NCBI GenBank assembly: GCA_013298985.1
Contig: JAAFJS010000027.1
Location: forward strand, 1 to 38,296
Direction: 5' to 3'
Length of the DNA: 38,296 nucleotides
Source: Cytophagales bacterium
GTDB taxonomy: Bacteria; Bacteroidota; Bacteroidia; Cytophagales; Thermoflexibacteraceae
Shown here piece after piece: positions 7,703-15,211 of the stretch. The notes below the pieces were generated by a model. That model had not been told where the DNA came from, searched no databases, and was given only the letters and a program-made list of their open reading frames with translations. The position numbers and the translations under genes were made by a program. Position 1 is the stretch's first letter, and each line of letters starts with the position of its first letter.

Positions 7703-8158
7703 TTATTTATAGCTTTCATCTTTTATCCACGTCTTTTTATTAAGGTCAAACTTGGTCATTGATTCGTCGTCAGTGAGCAGGAAAGTAGGAATGTTGAGGG
7801 ATTTGCCACCGCTTTTTTCCCAGATTTCGGCAAACCAATTTACAAAAATATTACCCAAGTCTTGATAGGTTTTGCTCAGTTTATCTCGTTCTTTGTCAAG
7901 CTGTTGTAGCTCAGTTTGAGAAATATCTTTGAAAATTCCTTGCCCGTTTAGGAGGTCTTTGTAGCCGAGTTGGTCTTGGTCAGCATTGACAGGATAGAAA
8001 GCAATTTCAAGCTGGGGAAAGAAATATTCAAAAACGAGTGTATTTACTTCCGCACTTTGCTTTTCGTCCTCTAAGAAGAAATTTTTTTGTGCAATTACCT
8101 CTAAATCAGTGGCTAAGACTAAGGCAAATTCATTTAGTTTTTCTTTAAGGTTATCCAT
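7703..8158 (-). CDS. Unrecognised small cytoplasmic protein
   Basis: A 151-residue acidic protein with no signal peptide or membrane segment. Residues 1-45 are helical and charged (DNLKEKLNEFALVLATDLEV), residues 46-80 contain aromatic-rich strands (VFEYFFPQLEIAFYPVNAD), and 88-125 look helical (TELQQLDKERDKLSKTYQDL). I do not recognise the family. The start is 22 bp after the stop of the wecA-like gene on the same strand, so the two are probably co-transcribed. Its function could relate to envelope glycan assembly only by position, which is weak evidence. Codon use looks like that of its neighbours. Confidence 0.6.
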   Translation of the reverse strand: MDNLKEKLNEFALVLATDLEVIAQKNFFLEDEKQSAEVNTLVFEYFFPQLEIAFYPVNADQDQLGYKDLLNGQGIFKDISQTELQQLDKERDKLSKTYQDLGNIFVNWFAEIWEKSGGKSLNIPTFLLTDDESMTKFDLNKKTWIKDESYK

Positions 8159-8180
8159 TGTTTTTCCGTTTTGTAGCGCA

Positions 8181-9293
8181 TTATTTCACCTGTTTGCCTA
8201 TTTGCAGTTGGGTAAAATCATTTGAGTCTTCTGCGATAGGTGTTGGTTTGCCATTGATTTTATTGGCAATCACTTTAAGCAACAAACTTAACAAAAAAGC
8301 AGTAAAAACAATGATAGGAACAAATAAGTTGTCATCATTTCCATCAGTAACGATAGCAAAAACGATAAAGCAGATATTGAACAGGCTCACCAGCATTGTA
8401 GCCTGAATGTGTGTGAGTTTTGCCTCTAAAAGCAAGTGGTGCAGGTGGTTACGGTCGGGCGTAAAGGGCGACCGCTTGTCCAAGATGCGAATCACGAAAA
8501 CACGCAAAGTGTCAAATAATGGATAGACTAAGATGCACGAAACCAAGCTGATAGGGCTGATGAAATGCAGAAAATGTGTTTCTTTCATTACTGCATTTTG
8601 ATTGATAAAACTGATGGTGAGGGTTGCCGCCGCAAAACCCAAAATTAGCGAACCGCTATCTCCCATGAAAATCTGTGTTCGGTAATTATAGATAAGAAAG
8701 CCAATCAAACCTCCAATCAAGCTAAAACAAATAATCGCGGTCGTATAGTTGTGATTTAAGAAAAACCAACTGCCATAAAAAGTAAAAATAATAATGCTAA
8801 TCGTGCCAGCCAAGCCATCAATGCCATCTACGAGGTTAAAAGCGTTAGTTATCACAATGACAGTGAGCAAGGTGATAAAATAGCCCCAATAAATGCTAAT
8901 TTCGTGGATTCCGAGTAATCCATGTAGCGAAGTGAACCGAATATCGCCCAGGTACATGATTAGGAAAGCGGCAAATGTTTCGACTATGAGCTTAATGGAA
9001 GGTTTCAAAGGCATAAAATCGTCGCGTATGCCTATCATAAATATTGCGGTGAGGGCGGCGGCGAAGTATTGAATATTCATTAGCTGATTTTCTATAAAAG
9101 ACCATATCAGCATGGAAATCAGAAAGCCAAAGAAAATAGCTACACCTCCAAAACGCGACACCTTGTGTGCATGGATTTTTCGTTCATCAGGTTGGTCATG
9201 TATTTCGTTTGCATGGGCAACCTTGATAATTTCGGGCGTAAGTAAATAAGCAATAATAAAAGAGGATAGAAGACAAAAAATGATAGAAAACAT
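8181..9293 (-). CDS. wecA: Undecaprenyl-phosphate GlcNAc-1-phosphate transferase (WecA/TagO family)
   Basis: Polyprenyl-phosphate N-acetylhexosamine-1-phosphate transferase that starts surface glycan synthesis by moving GlcNAc-1-P from UDP-GlcNAc to undecaprenyl phosphate at the cytoplasmic face of the inner membrane. I start at the ATG at 9293 (370 residues), because it is followed directly by a membrane segment (MFSIIFCLLSSFIIAYLLTP); an upstream ATG at 9317 adds eight polar residues. About ten hydrophobic segments. Family motifs are all present: RDDFMPLKP (Asp91, Asp92), NAFNLVDGIDGLAG (153-162), FMGDSGSLILGF with Asp212, and PDRNHLHHLLLE (279-290), the WecA-type His-rich loop rather than the MraY one. 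22 bp upstream of an unknown gene and 96 bp downstream of nuoA. Confidence 0.88.
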   Translation of the reverse strand: MFSIIFCLLSSFIIAYLLTPEIIKVAHANEIHDQPDERKIHAHKVSRFGGVAIFFGFLISMLIWSFIENQLMNIQYFAAALTAIFMIGIRDDFMPLKPSIKLIVETFAAFLIMYLGDIRFTSLHGLLGIHEISIYWGYFITLLTVIVITNAFNLVDGIDGLAGTISIIIFTFYGSWFFLNHNYTTAIICFSLIGGLIGFLIYNYRTQIFMGDSGSLILGFAAATLTISFINQNAVMKETHFLHFISPISLVSCILVYPLFDTLRVFVIRILDKRSPFTPDRNHLHHLLLEAKLTHIQATMLVSLFNICFIVFAIVTDGNDDNLFVPIIVFTAFLLSLLLKVIANKINGKPTPIAEDSNDFTQLQIGKQVK

Positions 9294-9389
9294 GGTAATT
9301 TGTTGGTAAATAAACAATTATAATTTATAATTTCTTTGGGTTACAGACACTTCATTAATATTGATTGACGATTTTTGCGTTGTGCAGAT

Positions 9390-9866
9390 TTAGCCTTTTT
9401 TTGTATCTACTTTTTCATTAAAGGCTAAATAAATATCAGGTATTGTATTTTTTTCTGCTTCTTTTTGGGGTTTTACCCAGTCCAAGAATCCTTTTTTCCA
9501 AACATATACCAAACCAAGTGCCAAAATTAATATAAAAATCAGCATTTCAGAAAAACTAAACCAACCCCACAAGCCATTGGTCATTTGTATTAATGATTTT
9601 TTTCCAAAAACACTTGCCCAAGGGAACAAAAAAATTAGCTCTGCTTCAAAAATCATGAAAATGAGTCCCACTACATAAAAACGGCTATTAAAATGCCCCC
9701 AAGCACTGCCAACCGCCTCTTCGCCACACTCATACGTAGCCAATTTTTCCTCATTTGGGCGAGCAGGACGCAATAAACTCGATACTAATAACGCTATGCC
9801 CACAAAAATTATTGCCCCTATGATGAATAAAAGAATAAAACCAAAATCGGAAAGTAGAGAATTCAA
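9390..9866 (-). CDS. nuoA: NADH-quinone oxidoreductase subunit A
   Basis: Small membrane subunit of respiratory complex I, at the junction of the membrane arm and the hydrophilic arm. The 158-residue protein has three membrane segments (about 9-32, 67-88 and 101-122). The signature loop YECGEEAVGSAWGHFNSRFYV is followed by FMIFEAELIFLFPWA, which carries the conserved acidic residues of the family and the ending LFPWA. The C-terminal extension (about 130-158) is polar and slightly longer than in short homologues. No nuoB or other nuo gene flanks it: upstream is a divergent PP2C gene, downstream a wecA-like gene. The rest of complex I must be encoded elsewhere. Confidence 0.93.
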   Translation of the reverse strand: MNSLLSDFGFILLFIIGAIIFVGIALLVSSLLRPARPNEEKLATYECGEEAVGSAWGHFNSRFYVVGLIFMIFEAELIFLFPWASVFGKKSLIQMTNGLWGWFSFSEMLIFILILALGLVYVWKKGFLDWVKPQKEAEKNTIPDIYLAFNEKVDTKKG

Positions 9867-9909
9867 GTTTATTTTTGTTTAAGGTGTATTATTTTTATAA
9901 TTTACGTCG

Positions 9910-9939
9910 CAAAATTAGCTTTTAAAGTGTTAAATCAAA
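9910..9939 (-). promoter_or_regulatory. Candidate promoter for nuoA
   Basis: On the minus strand TTTG (9936-9939), an 18 bp spacer and TAATTTTG (9910-9917) fit the Bacteroidota -33/-7 pattern. The -7 element is about 44 bp before the ATG at 9866, giving a short leader. Confidence 0.5.
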
Positions 9940-10013
9940 AATTTTTTGTTGTCAAAAACACTTCTTTTGTTGATAAATGAGGGTATTTTCTCATAAAAAC
10001 TTAATTTGCACTG

Positions 10014-10829
10014 ATGAAATCAGACTTTTATTCCATTTCCTTTATTGCACGCACAGATACAGGCAGAGTTCGTTCCAATAATGAGGACAGCTTTGCTGTT
10101 GGGAAGCATATTTTTGAGGCGGATTGGTCTGCCACAGAGGGTGTATATGATTCAAAATCAGCAGGAAGCGTGTTTGTGATTGCAGACGGCATGGGAGGAA
10201 CGGACGCAGGAGAGGTAGCGGCGCAGATTGCTGTGCAGAGTGTGCAGGTACAGTTCCAAGAGTTAGCTCAACTTCCTGAAAATGAAGAAGAAACGCATAT
10301 ATTGCTCAAAAATATTATTACCCACGCCCACGAGGAGATTGTGGAGTTTATTGAGGGAAACAAGGATTTGAAGGGCATGGGGACGACCTTGGTGCTTGGC
10401 TGGCTGATACGAAACGAACTGTATGTGGCTTGGTGTGGTGATAGCAGGTGCTACTTGTCAGGCAGTGAAGGCGCAAAATTGCTCACCGAAGACCATTCTA
10501 AGGTGTGGGAAATGGTGCGCGAAGGCTCTCTCACGCCTGAGCAGGCACGCACGCACGAAAAAAGTTATATGATTACGCAGGCACTGGGTGACGCTAAATT
10601 TCCACCCAAAGCTGATGTTAAAACTATATTAATCAATGATTTAGACCGAATTTTGTTTTGCTCTGATGGACTAAATGCCATGCTTACCGAAACGGAAATT
10701 TTTGAAATTTTAGAAAATAGGGAAATGCCTTTGGGAGAAACGGCGGATTTGTTGGTCAGTCGCGCCAATGACGCGGGAGGGAAGGACAATATCACGCTGA
10801 TTTTGGTGCAGTTAGACCATCATACGTAG
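10014..10829 (+). CDS. PP2C-family serine/threonine protein phosphatase
   Basis: Metal-dependent (Mn/Mg) phosphatase of the PPM family that removes phosphate from Ser/Thr residues of proteins; cytoplasmic, 271 residues. Motifs in order: TGRVRSNNEDSFAV with Asp25, VFVIADGMGGTDAGEVAA with Asp58, GMGTTLVLGWL near 124-134, AWCGDSRCYLSG near 142, LTEDHSKVWEMV near 160, ITQALGD, FCSDGLNAMLTETEI, and GGKDNITLILVQL at the end with the last metal-binding Asp. All metal-ligand acidic residues appear intact. The length fits minimal bacterial Stp/PstP-type enzymes with no extra sensor domain. No Hanks-type kinase is adjacent. The next gene on the strand starts 105 bp downstream and has its own candidate -7 element. 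Confidence 0.92.
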   Translation: MKSDFYSISFIARTDTGRVRSNNEDSFAVGKHIFEADWSATEGVYDSKSAGSVFVIADGMGGTDAGEVAAQIAVQSVQVQFQELAQLPENEEETHILLKNIITHAHEEIVEFIEGNKDLKGMGTTLVLGWLIRNELYVAWCGDSRCYLSGSEGAKLLTEDHSKVWEMVREGSLTPEQARTHEKSYMITQALGDAKFPPKADVKTILINDLDRILFCSDGLNAMLTETEIFEILENREMPLGETADLLVSRANDAGGKDNITLILVQLDHHT

Positions 10830-10871
10830 AAATTCTTGCAAATTATGTGGGCAAATCCAAAGAAAAAATTG

Positions 10872-10879
10872 TACCTTTG
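10872..10879 (+). promoter_or_regulatory. Candidate -7 element TACCTTTG upstream of the BI-1 gene
   Basis: Exact match to TAnnTTTG, 55 bp before the ATG at 10935. No convincing TTTG at -33. It supports starting the protein at 10935 rather than at the upstream TTG at 10836. Confidence 0.45.
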
Positions 10880-10934
10880 TTTTAATAAGATTTGTTGTGT
10901 TTTTAACTTAAAAATAATAATCAATTTAAAAATT

Positions 10935-11633
10935 ATGGAACAATCATCAAGATTAACTGCCGAACAGATTAAAGCTGAACAGGCAAGTTTTATGACCAAA
11001 GTGTATGGCTGGATGTCAGTAGCACTGCTCATTACAGGTTTTGTGGCAATGTTTACCGCTTCTACGCCTGCTATGATAGAGTTTATCTTTGGGAATATGA
11101 TAGTTTTTTGGGGTTTATTCATTGGCGAAGTATTGTTGGTGGGCTACCTCGCCTCTGCTATTTCGGGAATGTCAGCAAACATGGCAACGGGCATATTTCT
11201 GTTTTATGCGGCTATTAATGGCTTGACACTTTCTGCTATTTTCCTTATCTACACCGCAGGCTCTATTGCTTCTACATTTTTCATTACGGCAGGAACTTTT
11301 GCGGTGATGAGTGTGTATGGATATTTCACCAAAACAGACCTGACCAGCATGGGCAACTTGCTTTTTATGGCTCTGATAGGCTTGGTAATAGCTTCGGTGG
11401 TGAATATGTTTTTGAAAAGCGAAATGCTCTACTGGGTAAGCACTTATCTTGGCGTGATTATTTTTGTGGGCTTAACGGCTTATGACACCCAAAAAGTAAA
11501 GGAAATGAACGTGATAGGCAACGAAGGCACAGATGATGACCGCAAAGAGGCAATTAGCGGCGCGCTCACTTTGTACTTGGATTTTATTGGGCTTTTTGTC
11601 TATTTACTCAGACTTTTTGGAAGTAGAAAATAA
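10935..11633 (+). CDS. Bax inhibitor-1 / YccA family membrane protein
   Basis: The ATG at 10935 begins MEQSSRLTAEQIKAEQASFM, a typical N-terminus of Bacteroidota members; an in-frame extension to 10836 has the composition of non-coding DNA and overlaps a candidate promoter. The 232-residue protein has seven membrane segments between residues about 24 and 228. Family signatures include FMTKVYGWMSVALLITGFVA, the middle stretch NGLTLSAIFLIY, and near the C-terminus VGLTAYDTQKVKEM followed by LYLDFIGLFVYLLRLFG, where the Asp residues match the pH-sensing di-aspartyl site described for bacterial BI-1 homologues that leak calcium. Cellular role in Bacteroidota unknown. Followed by a hairpin terminator. 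Confidence 0.9.
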   Translation: MEQSSRLTAEQIKAEQASFMTKVYGWMSVALLITGFVAMFTASTPAMIEFIFGNMIVFWGLFIGEVLLVGYLASAISGMSANMATGIFLFYAAINGLTLSAIFLIYTAGSIASTFFITAGTFAVMSVYGYFTKTDLTSMGNLLFMALIGLVIASVVNMFLKSEMLYWVSTYLGVIIFVGLTAYDTQKVKEMNVIGNEGTDDDRKEAISGALTLYLDFIGLFVYLLRLFGSRK

Positions 11634-11660
11634 ATAAGAAATTGTAAATAATTGTAAATC

Positions 11661-11696
11661 AAGGAGAAGTATGTGCGTAAGCAATTACTTCTCCTT
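11661..11696 (+). terminator. Hairpin terminator after the BI-1 gene
   Basis: Perfect 11 bp arms (AAGGAGAAGTA at 11661-11671 and TACTTCTCCTT at 11686-11696) with a 14-nt loop, 28 bp after the stop codon. The following T tract is short (AATTTG), so efficiency is uncertain. Confidence 0.65.
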
Positions 11697-11798
11697 AATT
11701 TGACTGCGCCAAGAGAAAATGAAAATGTATATTTTATTGAGTTATTCAGACTAACTTGTAGTTAAATGTATCTTTTCGAACTATTGAAATTCAAAAAA

Positions 11799-13283
11799 AT
11801 GATAAAACCCAAGCCTGTTGCGCTTATAACTTATATATGTATATTTACTACCACCTTCTTTTTTGCTTTCATTCTTCCAATTCCCCATTGCCTTGCCCAA
11901 AATTGCAATAATGGAGATTTGAATATGCTCAATATTCCTAACTGCAATAGTGCCACTGACTTTAATAGTTCCACCTCTTCGCCTCTGAATATTGATAATA
12001 ACCAAACTGCCTGTACTAACGTTGCTAATTCTACTTTTACAATTAATAATATAAATATGACCCCCAATAGCAATGGAGGTAGTACGCTGATTATCAGGAA
12101 TAACAATAATGTAACGATTAATAATCTGACTATTCAAAACAATAATAATAACGCAAACATCTCTATTTATGTAGAAGCAGGCTCTACTCTGACGATTCTT
12201 AATGGATTTAATACGCCAGGGCGCACACGTTTTGTCAATTATGGTACACTAAATTTTGGGGCAAACCCAAGCGGCTCTGTTACAGTTACAGTACAAAATG
12301 ACAATAATTTGTTCCAAAATGCGATTGGAGCAACGATGCGTTTTAACAGCACCCTCAATTTTGCAAGTGGGAATGATACACGATTTATCAACAATGGAAC
12401 TGTAATCGCAGGGACATTTACTATTAACTCTAACAGTGTGAGGTATATACAAGGAAATAACGCAACCACTACTATTGGGAGTTTGTCCCAAAATAATCAG
12501 ACAGATGTGCTTTGTGTGCCTAATAACACCTGTGCCAAATTTTCGGTAACTACTTCTATTCCTCAGCTCAATAATCAGCTTACCAGTAGCAACGGAACAA
12601 ATATGGGAGGGAGCGGCAGAGGGCAGCAAATTGTTTGTTATCAAGGGACTGCGGCAAATTATAGAGGTGGAAGTCCAGCTTATCCTGCGGGTATCGGCAA
12701 TGCCTTTTCTACAAGTTGTGCTACTAACTGCCCTAATGTAATTTTGCCCATAGAATTATTGTATTTTTCTGCAAAAAAGGTAAATAACAAAATAGAGATA
12801 ACTTGGGCAACTGCACAAGAAAATAATAATCAATCATTTGAAATACAGCGCAGTACAAATGGATTTGATTTTATAACGATTGAAAATGTGCAAGGCAAAA
12901 ATGACTTGCAGATGACGCAAGAATATAAATTTTTTGATATTGACTTTCCCAATAAACAACTTTATTATCGCCTCAAACAAATAGACTTAGATGGTACACC
13001 TACTTATTTTAAAATGGTGCAAGTTGCTGCCCTGTCCGATGAAGTTTTTTTTACGATTTTCCCCAATCCTGCTCAGGAAAAAATAGAGATTTTATTTACA
13101 AAACCTATAAATAAAGCAGAAGTTAAAATCATCAATAGGCAAGGCAACAGCGAATTTTATAAAACAGTAAATGTTGAAAATCAAAGAATTACTTTAAATA
13201 TTGACCTTCATAGCGGGCTATATTTTCTACAAATTATTTCTGATTCCTTTATTCAAACAAAAAAGATTTTGGTCAATAAATAA
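11799..13283 (+). CDS. Asn-rich surface protein with T9SS C-terminal sorting domain
   Basis: I start at the ATG at 11799 (494 residues), which leads into a signal peptide (ALITYICIFTTTFFFAFILP to HCLAQ); an ATG at 11766 adds eleven residues. Residues about 40-300 are rich in Asn, Thr and Ile with repeated short strands (TFTINNINMTPNSNGG, VTINNLTIQNNNNNANISIY, TFTINSNSVRYI), as in right-handed beta-solenoids of adhesins. Residues about 320-415 form a fibronectin-like domain common just before sorting signals (PIELLYFSAKKVNNKIEITW). The last 75 residues are a type A Por-secretion sorting domain: FPNPAQEKIEILF, VKIINRQG, LDLHSGLYFLQI-type end with KKILVNK. It should be exported by type IX secretion and anchored or released at the cell surface. 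Probable role: adhesion or gliding; no catalytic motif seen. Confidence 0.88.
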   Translation: MIKPKPVALITYICIFTTTFFFAFILPIPHCLAQNCNNGDLNMLNIPNCNSATDFNSSTSSPLNIDNNQTACTNVANSTFTINNINMTPNSNGGSTLIIRNNNNVTINNLTIQNNNNNANISIYVEAGSTLTILNGFNTPGRTRFVNYGTLNFGANPSGSVTVTVQNDNNLFQNAIGATMRFNSTLNFASGNDTRFINNGTVIAGTFTINSNSVRYIQGNNATTTIGSLSQNNQTDVLCVPNNTCAKFSVTTSIPQLNNQLTSSNGTNMGGSGRGQQIVCYQGTAANYRGGSPAYPAGIGNAFSTSCATNCPNVILPIELLYFSAKKVNNKIEITWATAQENNNQSFEIQRSTNGFDFITIENVQGKNDLQMTQEYKFFDIDFPNKQLYYRLKQIDLDGTPTYFKMVQVAALSDEVFFTIFPNPAQEKIEILFTKPINKAEVKIINRQGNSEFYKTVNVENQRITLNIDLHSGLYFLQIISDSFIQTKKILVNK

Positions 13284-13316
13284 CTGATATTTGTCTAAAC
13301 GAATAGTCGGTTATAG

Positions 13317-13336
13317 TTGCTTATGCAAATAAGCAA
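13317..13336. terminator. Small hairpin downstream of the T9SS protein gene
   Basis: Perfect 7 bp arms TTGCTTA/TAAGCAA with a 6-nt loop, 33 bp after the stop. There is no T tract on the plus strand, so a terminator role is uncertain. Confidence 0.35.
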
Positions 13337-13344
13337 AAACACAT

Positions 13345-13375
13345 TTTGACTTTCATATTTTTTTTAATACATTTG
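13345..13375 (+). promoter_or_regulatory. Bacteroidota-type promoter for the STAS/toxin-antitoxin unit
   Basis: TTTG (13345-13348), a 19 bp spacer and TACATTTG (13368-13375) fit the -33 TTTG / -7 TAnnTTTG consensus exactly, the best match in the window. The start codon at 13495 is about 113 nt beyond the expected start site, leaving a rather long leader. Confidence 0.6.
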
Positions 13376-13494
13376 CTTCCAAATTTTGCCTACAAATTTC
13401 CAAGGTTCTAAAAATATAATTGTAACTTATGTTTATCATTTATTTGAGCACGTAAAAGGAACAAAACCTTACCTTGCTTTTAATTTTTGCATTC

Positions 13495-13899
13495 ATGGAA
13501 ATATACAAAAGCGAAATACAAACGATTTATTATTACGAGGATAAATCGCTGATGAAAGTAGTGGTATCCCCTAATACAGAGTATATTGGTGATGAAATTT
13601 ACCAAGAAGAGCAGTGGGCAGAAGTTGCATTGATACGGAAATATCTACCGAGCAAACTGTTGATGAACGTGCAGGATTTGCAATATACGCTCCCACCCGC
13701 TATGCAGGAGTGGACAGTAGAAAATATAGGAATGCCCATGATTCAGCTATGTTTGAAAAGAGCGGCTTATGTGATTCCCAAAGATTTTTATGCACAACTT
13801 TCCATTGAGCAGTTAGCAGACGAGCTACCAAGCCTTGATTTTGAAAGGCAAATGTTTCAAGATGAAAAAATGGCAATGGATTGGTTGTTAAAAAGTTAG
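13495..13899 (+). CDS. STAS/SpoIIAA-like small protein, copy 1
   Basis: I start at the ATG at 13495 (MEIYKSEIQT, 134 residues), which aligns with the start of its paralogue; an upstream in-frame start at 13474 adds seven residues. Pattern: N-terminal strands (IQTIYYYEDKSLMKVVVSP), a charged helix (EEQWAEVALIRKYLP), a buried strand LLMNVQDLQYT, and a closing helix after MFQDEKMAMDWLL. The last motif, an acidic turn followed by AMxWL, is common in Bacteroidota STAS/SEC14-like proteins. No known catalytic site; such proteins are usually regulatory or of unknown function. It is a tandem duplicate of the next gene, with nearly identical DNA around 13783-13832. Confidence 0.65.
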   Translation: MEIYKSEIQTIYYYEDKSLMKVVVSPNTEYIGDEIYQEEQWAEVALIRKYLPSKLLMNVQDLQYTLPPAMQEWTVENIGMPMIQLCLKRAAYVIPKDFYAQLSIEQLADELPSLDFERQMFQDEKMAMDWLLKS

Positions 13900-13949
13900 T
13901 AAGATATTGATAATTAATATATTACATGATATATTTTTAATAAAAATGA

Positions 13950-14354
13950 ATGGAAGTACATAAAAGTAATTTGCAAAAGATAAGTTATCAGGCGGAAACA
14001 CGAGTAATGAGTGTAGTAGTTTCATCTGATACGGAGTATATAGGAGATGAGAGCTTTCAGGAAGCGCAATGGAAAATTTTGGTAATGATTAGAAAATATC
14101 TTCCTAATAGTCTGTTAATCAACGTACAAGATTTGCGCTATACGATACCGCCCGAAATGCAAGAATGGACAGCAAAGGAGGTAATTCCTAAAATGATAGA
14201 GATAGGTGTACGAAAACTGGCGTATATTATTCCCCAAGATTTTTATGCACAACTTTCTATTGAACAGTTAGCAGACGAGCTACCAAATTTTAACTTTGAA
14301 AGGCGAATATTCGCAGATGAAAAAACGGCAATGAATTGGTTATTAAATAGTTAA
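13950..14354 (+). CDS. STAS/SpoIIAA-like small protein, copy 2
   Basis: A 134-residue paralogue of the preceding gene, alignable end to end without gaps: shared blocks include SxTEYIGDE, LINVQDLRYT (versus LMNVQDLQYT), and the run DFYAQLSIEQLADELP. The corresponding DNA near 14238-14283 differs from copy 1 only at scattered positions, so the duplication is recent or kept similar by gene conversion. Its stop codon lies 2 bp before the ATG of the DUF433 gene, which makes co-transcription with the toxin-antitoxin pair very likely. Function unknown; the tight linkage is the main clue. Confidence 0.65.
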   Translation: MEVHKSNLQKISYQAETRVMSVVVSSDTEYIGDESFQEAQWKILVMIRKYLPNSLLINVQDLRYTIPPEMQEWTAKEVIPKMIEIGVRKLAYIIPQDFYAQLSIEQLADELPNFNFERRIFADEKTAMNWLLNS

Positions 14355-14356
14355 TA

Positions 14357-14605
14357 ATGAGCAATATGCAACTAAACTATAAAGAATATATTATCTCTAA
14401 TCCTGCGATTATGCTTGGTAAGCCTGTGATTAAGGGAACAAGGATAACAGTAGAACTTGTCATGGAAAAAATCGCTAATGATATTTCTATGGAAGAAATT
14501 TTGATTGCCTATCCGCATATCACACGCAAGCAGGTATTGGCGTGTATTCAATATGCGCTCGAAACAGTAAAAAATGAAGTTGTTTACACATTACAACAAG
14601 CATGA
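14357..14605 (+). CDS. DUF433 antitoxin-like protein
   Basis: An 82-residue protein with the DUF433 pattern: IISNPAIMLGKPVIKGTRITVELVMEKIA, then a helix-turn-helix-like segment MEEILIAYPHITRKQVLACIQYALE. DUF433 proteins are small winged or ribbon-type DNA-binding proteins commonly encoded just before a DUF5615 PIN-like partner, in which they act as the antitoxin and probably as the autoregulator. The stop overlaps the start of the next gene by four bases (ATGA at 14602-14605), which indicates translational coupling. Toxicity and neutralisation are inferred from gene order, not shown. Confidence 0.88.
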   Translation: MSNMQLNYKEYIISNPAIMLGKPVIKGTRITVELVMEKIANDISMEEILIAYPHITRKQVLACIQYALETVKNEVVYTLQQA

Positions 14606-14952
14606 AATTTTTAGCAGATGAAAGCGTAGATTTTCCAATAGTAATATTATTGAGAAAATTAGAATATGAAATAGATGCAATCGTAGAATTTGCCGCAGGA
14701 AGTCCAGATGTAGAGGTACTAAAAATTGCTAATGAAAAAGAGGCTATTTTAATAACTATGGACAAAGATTTTGGAGAATTGGTTTATAGGAATAAACATA
14801 CTACTTTGGGAATTATATTATTGCGAATCAATTACTTACCAAGTGAAAAGCAATTAATTATTGTTAATGAATTAATGAGTAAATATGTAGAGGAATTGCC
14901 CAATAAATTTACAGTGGTACAAGAAAATAATGTGCGAATAAGGACAATATAA
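14602..14952 (+). CDS. DUF5615 PIN-like toxin
   Basis: A 116-residue PIN-like (Mut7-C-type) protein, predicted ribonuclease toxin of the pair. Motifs: MKFLADESVDFPIV at the N-terminus with the paired Asp6 and Glu7, PDVEVLKIANEKEAILITMDKDFGELVY with the DKDFG acidic motif near residues 54-59, and LGIILLRI. These acidic residues would bind a metal ion in the active site. Starts inside the end of the DUF433 gene. The coding sequence is visibly more AT-rich than the odhB gene that follows, which fits a mobile gene pair, though Bacteroidota genes vary in this. Confidence 0.88.
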   Translation: MKFLADESVDFPIVILLRKLEYEIDAIVEFAAGSPDVEVLKIANEKEAILITMDKDFGELVYRNKHTTLGIILLRINYLPSEKQLIIVNELMSKYVEELPNKFTVVQENNVRIRTI

Positions 14953-14977
14953 TAAAAAAAATGAGGTTTATAAAAAG

Positions 14978-15086
14978 TTATAGCGGAAAAATTGGTTTTT
15001 CACGTACTTCGTACCGAGAGATAACACGTGAAAAAATGCCCTATCAATGATTCATGTGTTATCACATGAATTACAATGCGCTAAAA
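14978..15086. repeat. Overlapping inverted repeats forming mutually exclusive hairpins
   Basis: Three hairpins compete for the same bases: TTTTTCACGT (14996-15005) with ACGTGAAAAA (15026-15035); GATAACACGTGAA (15020-15032) with TTCATGTGTTATC (15051-15063, one G-T pair); and TCATGTG (15052-15058) with CACATGA (15063-15069) around a TTAT loop. A weaker outer pair TAGCG (14981-14985) and CGCTA (15079-15083) encloses them. Confidence 0.7.
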
Positions 15087-15211
15087 GATTAGAAGAATCA
15101 AATTTATTGTAACTTTTGAAATATACTCATATGGTAATCCACAGGAAATTACCGAAGCTAACTTCTAAGAAAAGCATATTTTAAAACAATCTTTAATGTG
15201 CCTTAACAAAG

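Noticed and set aside
8173-8181. TAGCGCATT near the wecA stop resembling the outer arm at 15075-15083
   Set aside because: A 9 bp match with partly similar flanks is within chance over this length. Only a genome-wide count could make it meaningful.
10836-10934. N-terminal extension of the BI-1 protein starting at a TTG
   Set aside because: It covers a candidate -7 element, and the encoded residues (Cys, Phe, Lys and Asn-rich) do not resemble the family N-terminus, which begins at 10935.
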